Assembly (NCBI RefSeq): GCF_013359725.1 | Contig: NZ_JABFMW010000002.1 | Location: 124,001-188,000 of the forward strand | Direction: 5' to 3' | Origin: Pseudarthrobacter sp. C4D7 | GTDB taxonomy: Bacteria > Actinomycetota > Actinomycetes > Actinomycetales > Micrococcaceae | Length of the DNA: 64,000 nucleotides | Part shown: positions 23,004 through 32,329 of the stretch, one piece after another | How positions within the stretch are numbered: position 1 is the first letter of the stretch | Layout: each line of letters opens with the position of its first letter | Notes under the pieces: model-generated | Database searches by the model: none | Told to the model about the DNA's origin: nothing | Seen by the model: the letters and a program-made list of their open reading frames with translations, nothing else | Program-made: the position numbers and the translations under genes

Positions 23004-25910
23004 TCAGTTGAGGCGGGTCTTCACCCCGGCCGTGGAGCTCCAGGTGATGGTTCCGCCCTGGAAAGTCTGGCTGCAGGAGAGCTTGTCCGAAGTGCATGTC
23101 TGGCCGCTCGTGGGGAAGGCCAGCGCTCCGTTTTCGAAACCCTGCCCGGCCCAGCTCTGTTGAATGGGTCCAGGCATCATCACTTGGGCACCGCTCGCGG
23201 CGGACCACATGATGGTTCCCTTCTCGAAGTTCTGGAAGCAGCCGCCGTTCCGCAGGCCGCAGATGGCCCCGCTTGTGGGGTAGCCCAGTGAGCCACCCTC
23301 GAAGCCCGTCGTGGCCCACCTGTCCCGGATGGGTGCCGAAGACATGGTCTGGGCGCCGGTAGCGGGCGAGTACATGACCGTCCCGTTCACGAAGTTCTGG
23401 AAGCAGCCGCCGTTCCGCAGGCCACACATCTGTTCACTGGTGGGGTAGCCAAGGATCCCGTTCTCGAAACCGGACGCTATCCACGCGTCCCGGACCGGGC
23501 CGAATGACATGGCATGTGCGCCGCTGGCATTGGACCACATCACGGTGCCGCCCAGGTAGTTCTGGAAGCACCCGGCACCGACGAGTCCGCAGATCACATT
23601 CGACGCAGGGTAGCCAAGTGCACCATTTTCGAATCCCTGCTTCTGCCAGAAGTCACGGATCGGACCCAGCAGGCTGGGTTGTGCGCCCGCTGCGGGGGAG
23701 TACATGAGGGCGCCCTTGGCAAACATCTGGAAGCATCCGCCGTCTTTGAGGCCGCAGATCTGGGCAGACGTGGGGTAGCCGAGGGCACCTCCTGACGCGC
23801 CGAGGCTTGTCCAGGCCTGGACCATTGGCCCGGCCGGGACTGTCTGGATCGTGGTCGCGGGGGAGTAGGCCACGGTGCCCTTTTCAAACGACTGCCAGCA
23901 GTCGGTCTGAACGGCGCCGCAGCTGGCCGGGCCTGTGGGATAGCCGAGTTTGCCGTTTTCAAAGCCGGATTGTGCCCAGTAGTTGAGGATTTTGCCCGTC
24001 ATGGCATAGGCGCCCGTCGCCGGCGAGAAGAGGATGCTGCCACCCTGGAACAGCTGGTAGCAGCCACCGCCCCGAAGCCCGCAGACCTCCTTGGCCACGG
24101 GAAGTCCGATCGGTTCCCCCTTTGCCCGTGCAGCCTTCCAGGTGTCGCCGATGCCCATGTAGACGGGCCACGCACCGGATGTGGAGGTCCACCCAATGAC
24201 GCCGCCGGTGAACAGCTGGGTGCAGTCGGACGCCGTGCACGTTGCATCCTTGCTCGGGAATCCGAGGAGGCCGTTCTCAAAGCCGTCTTTCGCCCATGCG
24301 TCCAAAACCGGACCGGATTTCACCAGGTGCGCGCCGCTGGAAGTGCTCCACAGCACGGAACCTGCCTGGAACAGCTGGAAACATCCGCCGTACCGCAGTC
24401 CGCAGGTCGCATTGCTCGTCGGGTAGCCCCATGATCCGTTTTCATAACCCTGGGCAGCCCAAGCGTCCCGGATGGGACCGAACGGTACAAATGCGGCGCC
24501 AGTGGCGGGGGACGACATGATGCTGCCGCCCTGGAAGTTCTGGAAGCAGCCGCCGTTCTTAAGTCCGCAGATCAGGTCGCTGGTTGGGTAGCCGGCGGCG
24601 CTGCGTTCAGCGCCGAGAGCCTGCCACGCGCCGGTGACAGGACCGGCAGACACGGCGAAGGCCTTTGAAGCCGCGGACCACATGACTGTTCCGCCCTGAA
24701 AGCCCTGGTAGCAGCCCCCGCTGGTCAGCCCGCAGGTGATGGGTGTGGTCAAGCTGCCCAAAGCCGGGTGGCTGCTTGCGTACGCTTCTATCTGCTGGGT
24801 GGCCTGTGCCGGGACCTGGATGGCGGCAGCACCCGTTCCCGCGAAACGCTGGAGAGACGCGTAATCACCGTTCCAGACGTTCGAGTCACCAGCGAACGGA
24901 CCCTGGCTGCTGTACTGCCAAATGCTGTATGTGCTCCAGCCCGCTGGCAGTACCCCGGGGGAAGAAGCCGGAGACATGGGATAGGCGGCGATCCACAGCG
25001 GGTAGTTGCTGAACGACGCAGAGTTTTTGGTGCACTGCGTCCACCAGTCCGTGGTCGAGTAGATCACCGGCAGCCGGCCCGTCAGCGCCAGCATGGTGGA
25101 GCCAAAGTCCTGGATCCAACCCGTCATCTGGGCGGGCGTCATGTCGTAGCAGGTGTTGCCGTCGTAGGGGTTGTATTCAATGTCAAGAACGGGGGGCAGC
25201 GTGTAGCCGTCAGCGCTCCATCCGCCGCCGTTGTTGACGAAGAAGCGTGCCTGGGCAGCCCCGGAGCTCGATGACGGGTGAGCGAAGTGGTACGCACCGC
25301 GGATCATACCCACGTTCCGTGCGCCCTGGTATTGGGAATTGAATAGCTCGTTCGTGTAATAAGTGCCTTCTGACGCCTTCACGTAGGCAAAGCGGGCACC
25401 CTTGTTCCACTCGCCTTGCCAGTCGACGCTTGGCTGCCACTTGCTCACATCCAACCCGAGAACCCCAGACGTGGGAGACCATGTGCCTTCAGTGGACAAG
25501 GATTGCGTTGACAAAGCTGAACCTGACGCAATGGCCTTATCATGTGTCACCCGTGCAGAACGTTGGCCCATCTGGGCCCCGCCAGCGGCGAGCAGCTCCT
25601 CTTTGGACAACTTCTTCGCCGCAGGCACAGCCGGGGCGCTCGTCGTGGGAGGCGTCGTGGCGGGAGGTGCAGGTGGCGTTGTTGGCGCCGGAGCGGGCGT
25701 CACCGCTGCGCCCGACGGAGTCGGCGCCGGCAAAGGCGCGGCCTGGGATTCCACTGTCATGGAACTGGGTGAAGGAGTAGGAGTCGGGCCGGAATCGACA
25801 GCGTAGGCGACTCCGCTCAAACCTGGCCCTGCCAACAAGGAGCAGGCAAGTGTTATCAGCCCGAAAGATTTCAGGACTGCGCGACGGGACTGAGACAGGT
25901 TCCGCTTCAT
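23004..25910 (-). CDS. Secreted GH25 muramidase with LGFP-type repeats
   Basis: The 968-residue secreted protein has a signal peptide ending near AYA (about residue 37) and a Pro/Thr/Ala-rich linker to about residue 100. A GH25 catalytic domain follows, with LGLDVSKWQ near residue 150 and the catalytic PVLDIEYNP near 243. Eleven tandem repeats of about 53 residues run from about residue 380 to the end. GH25 enzymes cleave MurNAc-GlcNAc bonds in peptidoglycan, and LGFP repeats are thought to bind cell wall. The frame extends to 25988, but the ATG at 25910 has GGAG five bases upstream and begins the signal peptide. It likely remodels or anchors to the wall near the rhamnose/galactofuranose polymers. 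Confidence 0.92.
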   Translation of the reverse strand: MKRNLSQSRRAVLKSFGLITLACSLLAGPGLSGVAYAVDSGPTPTPSPSSMTVESQAAPLPAPTPSGAAVTPAPAPTTPPAPPATTPPTTSAPAVPAAKKLSKEELLAAGGAQMGQRSARVTHDKAIASGSALSTQSLSTEGTWSPTSGVLGLDVSKWQPSVDWQGEWNKGARFAYVKASEGTYYTNELFNSQYQGARNVGMIRGAYHFAHPSSSSGAAQARFFVNNGGGWSADGYTLPPVLDIEYNPYDGNTCYDMTPAQMTGWIQDFGSTMLALTGRLPVIYSTTDWWTQCTKNSASFSNYPLWIAAYPMSPASSPGVLPAGWSTYSIWQYSSQGPFAGDSNVWNGDYASLQRFAGTGAAAIQVPAQATQQIEAYASSHPALGSLTTPITCGLTSGGCYQGFQGGTVMWSAASKAFAVSAGPVTGAWQALGAERSAAGYPTSDLICGLKNGGCFQNFQGGSIMSSPATGAAFVPFGPIRDAWAAQGYENGSWGYPTSNATCGLRYGGCFQLFQAGSVLWSTSSGAHLVKSGPVLDAWAKDGFENGLLGFPSKDATCTASDCTQLFTGGVIGWTSTSGAWPVYMGIGDTWKAARAKGEPIGLPVAKEVCGLRGGGCYQLFQGGSILFSPATGAYAMTGKILNYWAQSGFENGKLGYPTGPASCGAVQTDCWQSFEKGTVAYSPATTIQTVPAGPMVQAWTSLGASGGALGYPTSAQICGLKDGGCFQMFAKGALMYSPAAGAQPSLLGPIRDFWQKQGFENGALGYPASNVICGLVGAGCFQNYLGGTVMWSNASGAHAMSFGPVRDAWIASGFENGILGYPTSEQMCGLRNGGCFQNFVNGTVMYSPATGAQTMSSAPIRDRWATTGFEGGSLGYPTSGAICGLRNGGCFQNFEKGTIMWSAASGAQVMMPGPIQQSWAGQGFENGALAFPTSGQTCTSDKLSCSQTFQGGTITWSSTAGVKTRLN
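23007..24770 (-). repeat. Eleven tandem LGFP-type protein repeats within the GH25 gene
   Basis: Repeat units of about 53 codons begin with a motif such as LGYPTS, then CGL..GGC..., then ENG or similar before the next unit. Most copies carry a conserved Cys pair (C-G-L-x-x-G-G-C), suggesting a disulfide in each unit. The copies differ in DNA sequence, so this is protein-level duplication rather than a recent DNA repeat. Confidence 0.85.
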
Positions 25911-26228
25911 ATGTGCTCCGGAGACAATGGGGCGCTCCCCCAAGCGCCTCTTTGGATACTGCTCAGGTGAATTCCCCCAGGAATGCACCTGATAGTGCTA
26001 TTTCGATAAATAACGCGCTCACCATAACACCCGTGTTACTGACGGAACCAGTGATTCTGATGTTACTTATGTGAATCTTGTTGTCATACCGGGAAATTCC
26101 TGAGGCCTGCTGGAGGGAATCTTGAGGTTCATCAGTTATCCACATTGCAGTCTGATGACTTGTTGCCGCCGGTGAAGCTCCTTAGGCTGTAGCCCAATCG
26201 CACTGCCTCCATCGGGGGCGGCAGTTGT
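25911..26228. promoter_or_regulatory. Divergent intergenic region, GH25 gene / tad operon
   Basis: This 318-base region is noticeably richer in A/T than its surroundings (about 25990-26100). It holds a 14-base palindrome TAACACCCGTGTTA (26025-26038). A good tad promoter is visible: TTGTTG (26161-26166), a 17-base spacer, and TAGGCT (26184-26189). No gene was seen. Confidence 0.6.
26161..26189 (+). promoter_or_regulatory. Promoter of the tad operon
   Basis: TTGTTG and TAGGCT hexamers are separated by exactly 17 bases, 40 bases upstream of the first tad start. They match the actinobacterial housekeeping pattern TTGNNN-N17-TANNNT. Confidence 0.6.
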
Positions 26229-27464
26229 ATGGGGGAACGAATGGACGCGCTGGGAATCGTCGAGGACGAAGTCCGCGAGCTTATCCGCCGCCGCGGGCTG
26301 GATCCGCTGAGCCAGGCGGCTGAGGTCCGGCGGTTGGTGGAGGCCGCGGTCACCGACTACGACGAACGGGCCCTGATGGGTCCACTGCCGCCACTGGGGC
26401 CCCTTGATACGGCCCGTCGGTTCCTCTTCGACGCCGTCGCCGGATTCGGTGTACTCCAGCCCCTTCTCGACGACCCCTCCATCGAGGAAGTCTGGCTCAA
26501 CTCACCGACCGAAATTTATGTTGCCCGCAACGGGGAATCGGAGCTGACGTCGCTGAGCCTCACGGAGCAGCAGGTCCGCGATCTTGTGGAACGCATGCTC
26601 AAAAGCTCCGGCAGAAGGCTCGACATGTCTTCGCCCTTTGTCGATGCCGCGCTGCCCGATGGCTCCAGGCTCCACGTGGTAATTCCCGACGTTACGCGCC
26701 GCCATTGGGCGGTGAACATCCGCAAGTTCGTGGTGAAGGCCAGCCGCCTGGAACATCTGGTGGAGTTGGGAACGCTGACGCCACAGGCTGCCCGCTTTCT
26801 TGGCGCGGCCGTGTCCAGCGGCCTCAACATCCTCGTGTCCGGGGCAACCCAGGCAGGCAAGACCACCATGCTCAATTGCCTGGCAGCGAGCATCGGAAGC
26901 CGGGAGCGTGTGATCACCGTAGAGGAAATCTTTGAACTGCAGTTTCCCCTCCGCGACGTTGTGGGCCTGCAATGCCGCCAACCTAATCTTGAAGGCGAAG
27001 GAGAGATTCCGCTCCGCCGCCTCGTGAAGGAAGCCCTTCGGATGCGTCCGGACCGGCTGGTGGTGGGGGAGGTGCGCGAAGCCGAAAGCCTCGACATGCT
27101 CATCGCCCTTAACAGTGGACTCCCCGGGATGTGCACCGTCCACGCTAACTCGGCCCACGACGCCGTCACCAAGATCTGCACGCTTCCGTTGCTGGCGGGC
27201 GAGAACATCTCAAGCGCCTTCGTCGTGCCTACTGTCGCGTCGTGCATTGATCTCGTTGTGCACTGCAGCAGGCACCCCGATGGGCGGCGGCAAGTCACGC
27301 AGATCCTTTCGCTGGGCCGCCGGGTGGAGGACGGCATTATCGAATCATCGTTGGTCTTTGGCATGGAGGACGGGGTCCTACACCCCCGCGCCAACGCCAT
27401 GCCTTCTGCGGAGAAGTTCTCGAGGGCGGGGTACGACGTTGCTGCCCTGCTGGATGCGCGATGA
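26229..27464 (+). CDS. tadA: Tad pilus assembly ATPase TadA (CpaF-type)
   Basis: The 411-residue secretion ATPase of the type II/IV superfamily would power Flp pilus assembly. It shows the N-terminal TadA domain with FGVLQPLLDDPSIEEVWLN, Walker A in SGATQAGKTTM at about residue 208, the Asp box, and a Walker B-like RLVVGEVREAES. A second ATG at 26241 has GGGGGA a few bases upstream and is an alternative start. The stop overlaps tadB by ATGA, so it heads a coupled operon. Confidence 0.9.
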   Translation: MGERMDALGIVEDEVRELIRRRGLDPLSQAAEVRRLVEAAVTDYDERALMGPLPPLGPLDTARRFLFDAVAGFGVLQPLLDDPSIEEVWLNSPTEIYVARNGESELTSLSLTEQQVRDLVERMLKSSGRRLDMSSPFVDAALPDGSRLHVVIPDVTRRHWAVNIRKFVVKASRLEHLVELGTLTPQAARFLGAAVSSGLNILVSGATQAGKTTMLNCLAASIGSRERVITVEEIFELQFPLRDVVGLQCRQPNLEGEGEIPLRRLVKEALRMRPDRLVVGEVREAESLDMLIALNSGLPGMCTVHANSAHDAVTKICTLPLLAGENISSAFVVPTVASCIDLVVHCSRHPDGRRQVTQILSLGRRVEDGIIESSLVFGMEDGVLHPRANAMPSAEKFSRAGYDVAALLDAR

Positions 27465-28318
27465 TGGCCACGGTGGTGGGAACGGTGGCGGGGGTTGGCC
27501 TTTTCCTTATCTGGTGGTCCTGCTGGGAAACGCCCAGCCGTGGTAAGCGCGAGCGTAGGCCTGGACGCCTCGCAGACCTGCTGGCGGCCGCCGGGGTGGA
27601 TAAAGTCTCGGCGCGCGGACTGCTCGGCACGTGCTGTGGGCTGGGCATCTTTGTGGCACTCCTGTTTTACGCACTTAGCCGCTCATCGCCCATTGCCGGT
27701 TGCTTTGGCCTTTTCGGCGCGTGGCTCCCGATAACCATCCTCCGGTGGCGGGCCCGGAAGCGGACGGCGATGCTGCGCCAACTGTGGCCGGACGTCGTCG
27801 ATCACCTCCGCTCTGCAATCCGGGCCGGCCTGCCTTTGCCTGAGGCGTTGATCCAGCTCGGCGACAAGGGGCCGGAGGAACTGCGGCCCGTCTTTCGGGA
27901 GTTCGGTGCCGATTACCGCGCTGGAGGTCAGTTCGATGGGTCCCTGAACAAGCTCAAACACCGGCTTGCCGATCCTGTGGCCGACCGCATCATCGAAGCG
28001 CTGCGGCTGACAAGGGAGGTAGGCGGCTCCGACCTCGGGAAGCTCCTGGGCACACTGGCCGAATTTTTGCGCGAGAATGCCCGGACCCGCAGCGAGCTCG
28101 AGGCCCGGCAGTCCTGGACTATTAATGCCGCCCGGCTTGCCGTTGCGGCGCCCTGGATTGTGATGACCCTCCTCGCCACCAGGCCGGAAGCAATCCAGGC
28201 ATACAACACGCCCATGGGTGCTGCGGTACTGGTTGGGGGGCTGGTGGTCTCCCTGGTCTGCTACACGGTCATGTTGAAGATCGGGGCCCTCCCGCAGGAC
28301 GAAAGGGTGCTCCGATGA
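27461..28318 (+). CDS. tadB: Tad pilus membrane platform protein TadB
   Basis: The 285-residue inner-membrane protein has an N-terminal helix, two helices around residues 50-90, a T2SS-F domain (LWPDVVDHLRSAIRAGLPLPEALI) and two C-terminal helices. Together with TadC it forms the platform on which TadA acts. It overlaps tadA and tadC by four bases each (ATGA), implying translational coupling and balanced amounts. Confidence 0.85.
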   Translation: MMATVVGTVAGVGLFLIWWSCWETPSRGKRERRPGRLADLLAAAGVDKVSARGLLGTCCGLGIFVALLFYALSRSSPIAGCFGLFGAWLPITILRWRARKRTAMLRQLWPDVVDHLRSAIRAGLPLPEALIQLGDKGPEELRPVFREFGADYRAGGQFDGSLNKLKHRLADPVADRIIEALRLTREVGGSDLGKLLGTLAEFLRENARTRSELEARQSWTINAARLAVAAPWIVMTLLATRPEAIQAYNTPMGAAVLVGGLVVSLVCYTVMLKIGALPQDERVLR

Positions 28319-29256
28319 TGTTTCCCTCTCCGGCAGCGTTAATGTGCGGACTCGGCCTGGGCCTCGGATTGTGGCTCGTGATCTTCCGGTCGCCACCGAT
28401 GCGCCCCCTGACCCTCTCGGAGCGCATCGAGCCCCAGCTAAAGTCGCAGAACCTGGAATCGCGGCTCCTCCGTGAAGGGGAGCAGAACCTGACACCGTTC
28501 GGACCCCTGGAACGGATCCTCCGCCCCGTATTCAAGGACTGGCTCTCAGCACTGGCCAGGCTCAACCCCTCACCCGGTGCCACGGGCCGTCGGCTGGCCC
28601 AGGCAGGAATCAACAAGTCACCGATCGACTTCCGCGCCGAACAGCTGTTGTGGGCAGCAGCCGGCTTCGTGCTCTCGCTGACAGTTATCCTCATCGGTGC
28701 CGCAGCGGGCAGGTTCAACCCTTTCCTGGCAGCAGCGGTGATTCTCGGCAGCGCGGCCGCGGGCTTCGCGCTGCGGGACTACTGGCTTGGCGAGCAAATC
28801 CGCCGGCGCGAGACCCGGATGATGGCAGAGTTTCCCAGCCTCGCCGAGCTGATGGCCCTGGCCGTCGGTGCGGGGGAAAGCGCAACAGGTGCTTTGGACC
28901 GCGTTTGCAGGAGCGCAAAGGGGGAACTGTCCAAGGAGTTCTCGAAAATCCTGGCTGAGACACGGGCCGGCAAGCCGCTGGTCCTGGCGTTGCAGGAGTT
29001 CTCCGCGCGCACCGATCTTGCACCGTTGGTCAGGTTTGTCGACGGGATCATTGTGGCAGTCGAAAGAGGTACCCCACTGGCAGATGTGCTTCGTGCCCAG
29101 GCGCAGGACGTCCGCGATTCGGCGAAGCGCGATCTCATGGAAGCCGCAGGGAAAAAGGAAATCGCCATGATGGTTCCCCTGGTGTTTGGGGTGCTACCCC
29201 TAACGGTGGTTTTCGCTGTGTTCCCCGGCCTCGCGGCGATCAACCTGGGCTTCTGA
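28315..29256 (+). CDS. tadC: Tad pilus membrane platform protein TadC
   Basis: The 313-residue membrane protein has N-terminal helices, a T2SS-F domain (about residues 160-280, with FPSLAELMALAVGAGESATGAL) and a final hydrophobic segment. It is the TadB partner in Flp pilus platforms. It starts in an ATGATG overlap with tadB. Confidence 0.85.
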   Translation: MMFPSPAALMCGLGLGLGLWLVIFRSPPMRPLTLSERIEPQLKSQNLESRLLREGEQNLTPFGPLERILRPVFKDWLSALARLNPSPGATGRRLAQAGINKSPIDFRAEQLLWAAAGFVLSLTVILIGAAAGRFNPFLAAAVILGSAAAGFALRDYWLGEQIRRRETRMMAEFPSLAELMALAVGAGESATGALDRVCRSAKGELSKEFSKILAETRAGKPLVLALQEFSARTDLAPLVRFVDGIIVAVERGTPLADVLRAQAQDVRDSAKRDLMEAAGKKEIAMMVPLVFGVLPLTVVFAVFPGLAAINLGF

Positions 29257-29332
29257 CGATGGGAGCGCCCCGAAGCCCGCATGTCAGCAACACTTGCAAG
29301 TCCCCTCAACGAAACAGGAATAGGACGCAAAG

Positions 29333-29608
29333 ATGAAAACCATGGGAATCCGCTGGGCGATGCTGCTTCTTTCCCTGGCGGCCTTGCCGCAACTCCAGAT
29401 GATCCGGGCCGTTCACCTGCAGCCTCGTCGGGCGCCCCAGCGCCACGGCGGTATGGAAACCACAAGCGATCATCCGGAGCGTGGCGACGTACCCGGCTGG
29501 GTGATGATTACCTTGATGTCAGCTGTCCTGGTTGCAGCCCTGCTTGCGCTCGCAGGCCCGGCACTTGAGGCCATGTTCAACCAGGCCATGGACAAGGTGG
29601 GGAACTGA
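29333..29608 (+). CDS. Small membrane protein, candidate Flp-type pilin
   Basis: The 91-residue protein has a short hydrophobic N-terminus and a second hydrophobic stretch after a charged segment: RGDVPGWVMITLMSAVLVAAL. In tad operons the small gene between tadC and tadE-like genes often encodes the pilin or a pilin-like protein, and a G followed by a hydrophobic stretch is where a prepilin peptidase would cut. The usual Glu at +5 is missing, so it may be pilin-like only. AGGA lies seven bases before the ATG. Confidence 0.55.
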   Translation: MKTMGIRWAMLLLSLAALPQLQMIRAVHLQPRRAPQRHGGMETTSDHPERGDVPGWVMITLMSAVLVAALLALAGPALEAMFNQAMDKVGN

Positions 29609-29631
29609 CCCAGGGCAGCCCCGCCTGTCAC

Positions 29632-30027
29632 GTGGCGGAACGGCGGCCGCTGCGCCGGCCCGACGAGCGGGGCTCCGCTGTAGTGGACTTCGTCCTGGTC
29701 GGCGGACTCCTGACGATGTTCTTCCTGGCAATCGTCCAACTGACCTTGGTCCTGCACGTCAGGAACACGCTCATTGACGCTGCCGCATCCGGCGCGCGGT
29801 ACGGCGCCCTCGCAGACCGAACCGCCTCGGATGCCGAAGAACGGACCCGCAGCCTCATCAGCGTGGCACTGAACCCGGGCTTCGCCGAACAGGTCAGCAC
29901 CCGGGAAGTAAACCTGCAGGGCATGCGCACCCTGGAAGTCACCGTCCGCTCGCCTATGCCTGTCATTGGCCTCATCGGGCCACGGGACCTGCTGGAGGTG
30001 AACGGCCATGCAGCCATTCAGCCCTAA
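29632..30027 (+). CDS. tadE: TadE-like pseudopilin
   Basis: The 131-residue protein has a short basic leader, then ERGSAVVDFVLVGGLLTMFFLAIVQ, the TadE signature in which a pseudopilin-type helix follows a small-residue/acidic motif. The rest is extracytoplasmic. The GTG start has a weak ribosome-binding site, and the gene overlaps the next by 20 bases. It likely acts as a minor pilin in the Flp pilus. Confidence 0.8.
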   Translation: MAERRPLRRPDERGSAVVDFVLVGGLLTMFFLAIVQLTLVLHVRNTLIDAAASGARYGALADRTASDAEERTRSLISVALNPGFAEQVSTREVNLQGMRTLEVTVRSPMPVIGLIGPRDLLEVNGHAAIQP

Positions 30028-30532
30028 GCCGTTCGATCGGGCGCCCCGCCACTTCATTCCGCCGGCCTCTACGGCGCCCGCAGCCATCCGGGCCCGCCTG
30101 GCGGAGGTACTGTGCAGGGACGCGGACCGTGAACGGGGGAGCGCGGTGGTCGAGTTTACGTTCCTCGCACTGCTGCTGATGGTCCCGCTGGTGTACTTCG
30201 TGATTACCGTTGGTCAGATCCAGGGAGGTTCCTTCGCGGTGGTGGGAGCCGCCGACCAGGCCGTGAAGGTCTACGTGGCCCAGCCTGATGCCTCATCCGC
30301 CCAGGCCGCTGCAGAGCGGGCAGTAGCACTTGCCCTCTCCGATTTCGGCCACCAGCCGGACCGGGCCAGCATGGTCACAGCCTGCAGTCCCGCCGACTGC
30401 CAGGCGCCGGGCACCACCGTGACGGTGACCGTCAGCCTGAGCGTGCCACTGCCGTTCATCCCCTTCGGCGAAGGCCTGTCCGCCACAGAGGTGCAGGCTT
30501 CTGCCTCCCAGCTGGTGGGGCGGTTCCGGTGA
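30008..30532 (+). CDS. TadE-like pseudopilin (second)
   Basis: The 174-residue protein has a 40-residue N-terminal extension before RERGSAVVEFTFLALLLMVPLVYF, a TadE-type membrane helix. The C-terminal part contains two Cys (ACSPADC), a possible disulfide. It starts inside the preceding tadE-like gene and ends in a GTGA overlap with the next gene, so it is translated as part of the same coupled set. Confidence 0.75.
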   Translation: MQPFSPKPFDRAPRHFIPPASTAPAAIRARLAEVLCRDADRERGSAVVEFTFLALLLMVPLVYFVITVGQIQGGSFAVVGAADQAVKVYVAQPDASSAQAAAERAVALALSDFGHQPDRASMVTACSPADCQAPGTTVTVTVSLSVPLPFIPFGEGLSATEVQASASQLVGRFR

Positions 30533-30975
30533 CCTCCGGAAAATCGGACGAGGACGGCCAGCTGATGGTCATGATCCTCGGCTACGTGGCCCTGGCCCTT
30601 CTGGTGGCCACGGTGGTCATCGGAATCTCCTCCGTCTACCTCGAGCACAAACGCCTCCTGTCCCTGGCGGACGGGGCATCGCTTGCAGCTGCCGACAGCT
30701 ACACGCTCGGCGAAGTCTCCACGCAGGGTGGCAGCCCGTCGGCGGTCCTCAACTCTGCCCGCGTCCGGAACGTGGCAGCTGACTTTGTCGCCAGGAGTCC
30801 GGCGTCGCAGCGTTTCTCCGGGCTCGCCGTCGCCGGGGCCACGGGCACTCCGGACGGCTCCACCGCCGTCGTGGTTCTGACGGCCGCTGTGCACCCGCCC
30901 GTGGTGAACTTCCTGATTCCCGACGGGATCCCCATCGAGGCAACATCCACCGCGCGCTCGCGGCTGACGCGGTAA
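30529..30975 (+). CDS. TadG-like/pilus-associated protein
   Basis: The 148-residue protein has one N-terminal helix (LMVMILGYVALALLVATVVIGISSV) after DEDGQ and an extracytoplasmic domain. It fits the small actinobacterial TadG-like (helicase/secretion-neighbourhood) proteins that close such operons. It is last in the tad operon, and no prepilin peptidase or TadZ follows. Naming as TadG is by position and N-terminal motif. Confidence 0.65.
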   Translation: MTSGKSDEDGQLMVMILGYVALALLVATVVIGISSVYLEHKRLLSLADGASLAAADSYTLGEVSTQGGSPSAVLNSARVRNVAADFVARSPASQRFSGLAVAGATGTPDGSTAVVVLTAAVHPPVVNFLIPDGIPIEATSTARSRLTR

Positions 30976-31013
30976 ACGGCAAGGCCCGAGCCGGACCGCA
31001 TTCCCTCATAGCG

Positions 31014-31019
31014 TAGGCT
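31014..31019 (+). promoter_or_regulatory. -10 hexamer of prfB
   Basis: TAGGCT lies nine bases before the prfB ATG, so its transcript would have a leader of only a few bases. No good -35 is visible. Confidence 0.45.
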
Positions 31020-31028
31020 TAAACCACC

Positions 31029-32144
31029 ATGGCCAATATTGACTTTCCCGCTGAAATCCGCGCACTTCGCGCCACCTACGAGTCCATCGAACGCGTCACC
31101 GACGTGGAGGCGCTCAAGGAAGACATCGCCGAACTCAGCGAGCGGGCGGGGGAGCCAAACCTTTGGGACGACCCCGCCGCAGCCCAGAAAGTCACCTCCA
31201 GGCTCTCCCACCGCCAGTCCGAGCTGGAACGCCTCACCAACCTAGAGTCCCGGATCGACGACCTTGAGGTCCTCGTTGAACTCGGGCAGGACGAGGATGA
31301 CGCCGACTCGATGGGGGAGGCGGCTGCCGAACTCGAGTCCATCAAGAAGGCACTCAAGGACCTGGAAGTGGTCACTCTGCTGTCCGGCGAGTACGACGAA
31401 CGCGAAGCCGTGGTGTCCATCAGGGCGGGCGCGGGCGGCGTGGATGCCGCAGACTTTGCCGAAATGCTCATGCGGATGTACTTGCGCTGGGCTGAGCGGC
31501 ACGGATACCCCACCACTGTCATGGACACCTCCTACGCAGAGGAAGCCGGACTGAAGTCGGCCACGTTCGAGGTCAAGGCCCCTTATGCGTACGGCACGCT
31601 CAGTGTGGAAGCCGGCACCCACCGCCTGGTCCGGATCAGCCCCTTCGACAACCAGGGCCGCCGCCAGACCTCGTTCGCGGCCGTCGAGGTCATCCCGCTG
31701 ATCGAGCAGACGGACTCGATCGAGATCCCGGACAACGAAATCCGCGTGGACGTCTTCCGGTCCTCCGGCCCGGGCGGCCAGTCGGTCAACACCACCGACT
31801 CCGCGGTCCGCCTCACCCACATCCCTACCGGCACGGTGGTGTCGATGCAGAACGAGAAGTCCCAGCTGCAAAACCGTGCCGCTGCCATGCGCGTCCTGCA
31901 GTCCAGGCTCCTGCTGCTGAAGAAGGAACAGGAGGACGCGGAAAAGAAGGCCTTGGCCGGCGACGTCAAGGCCTCCTGGGGTGACCAGATGCGCTCCTAT
32001 GTTCTGAACCCGTACCAGATGGTCAAGGACCTGCGGACCGAGCACGAAGTCGGCAATACGTCGGCTGTGTTCGACGGCGAGATCGACGACTTCATCGACG
32101 CCGGCATCCGCTGGCGGACTGACAACCGCAACGCCGAAAAGTAG
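31029..32144 (+). CDS. prfB: Peptide chain release factor 2
   Basis: The 371-residue class I release factor recognises UGA/UAA. It carries the RF2 specificity tripeptide SPF at residues 204-206 and the peptidyl-tRNA hydrolysing GGQ at 249-251. No internal UGA or programmed +1 frameshift, known from Escherichia coli prfB, is present; the frame is continuous. It is followed by ftsE-ftsX-M23 peptidase-smpB-ssrA, an order seen in many actinobacteria. Confidence 0.97.
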   Translation: MANIDFPAEIRALRATYESIERVTDVEALKEDIAELSERAGEPNLWDDPAAAQKVTSRLSHRQSELERLTNLESRIDDLEVLVELGQDEDDADSMGEAAAELESIKKALKDLEVVTLLSGEYDEREAVVSIRAGAGGVDAADFAEMLMRMYLRWAERHGYPTTVMDTSYAEEAGLKSATFEVKAPYAYGTLSVEAGTHRLVRISPFDNQGRRQTSFAAVEVIPLIEQTDSIEIPDNEIRVDVFRSSGPGGQSVNTTDSAVRLTHIPTGTVVSMQNEKSQLQNRAAAMRVLQSRLLLLKKEQEDAEKKALAGDVKASWGDQMRSYVLNPYQMVKDLRTEHEVGNTSAVFDGEIDDFIDAGIRWRTDNRNAEK

Positions 32145-32219
32145 CCGGGCCGGCCGGTCGGCTGCGGGCCGATCGGGCGACACGCCCCCAAAGCCCGTCC
32201 AACCTGCGGACGTTTTGCG

Positions 32220-32225
32220 TATAGT
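32220..32225 (+). promoter_or_regulatory. -10 hexamer upstream of ftsE
   Basis: TATAGT lies about 105 bases before the ftsE ATG in the 185-base gap after prfB. A clear -35 was not found, so the ftsE leader would be long. Confidence 0.45.
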
Positions 32226-32329
32226 CAAGGGGCCGGGGCCCTACTTTCCCCAAACGATAACCCGTGCACCGGCTGCAGAACTGGGCTGCATCAGACGGAT
32301 CAGCCATGCCCTGCAGGGTACTTAGGGCC

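Noticed and set aside
23007..24770. Possible CRISPR-like array because of regular repeats
   Set aside because: The repeats are about 160 bases, coding, diverged at DNA level, and belong to LGFP-type protein units.
31029..32144. Programmed frameshift in prfB
   Set aside because: No internal stop or slippery site is needed; the frame is continuous from the ATG.
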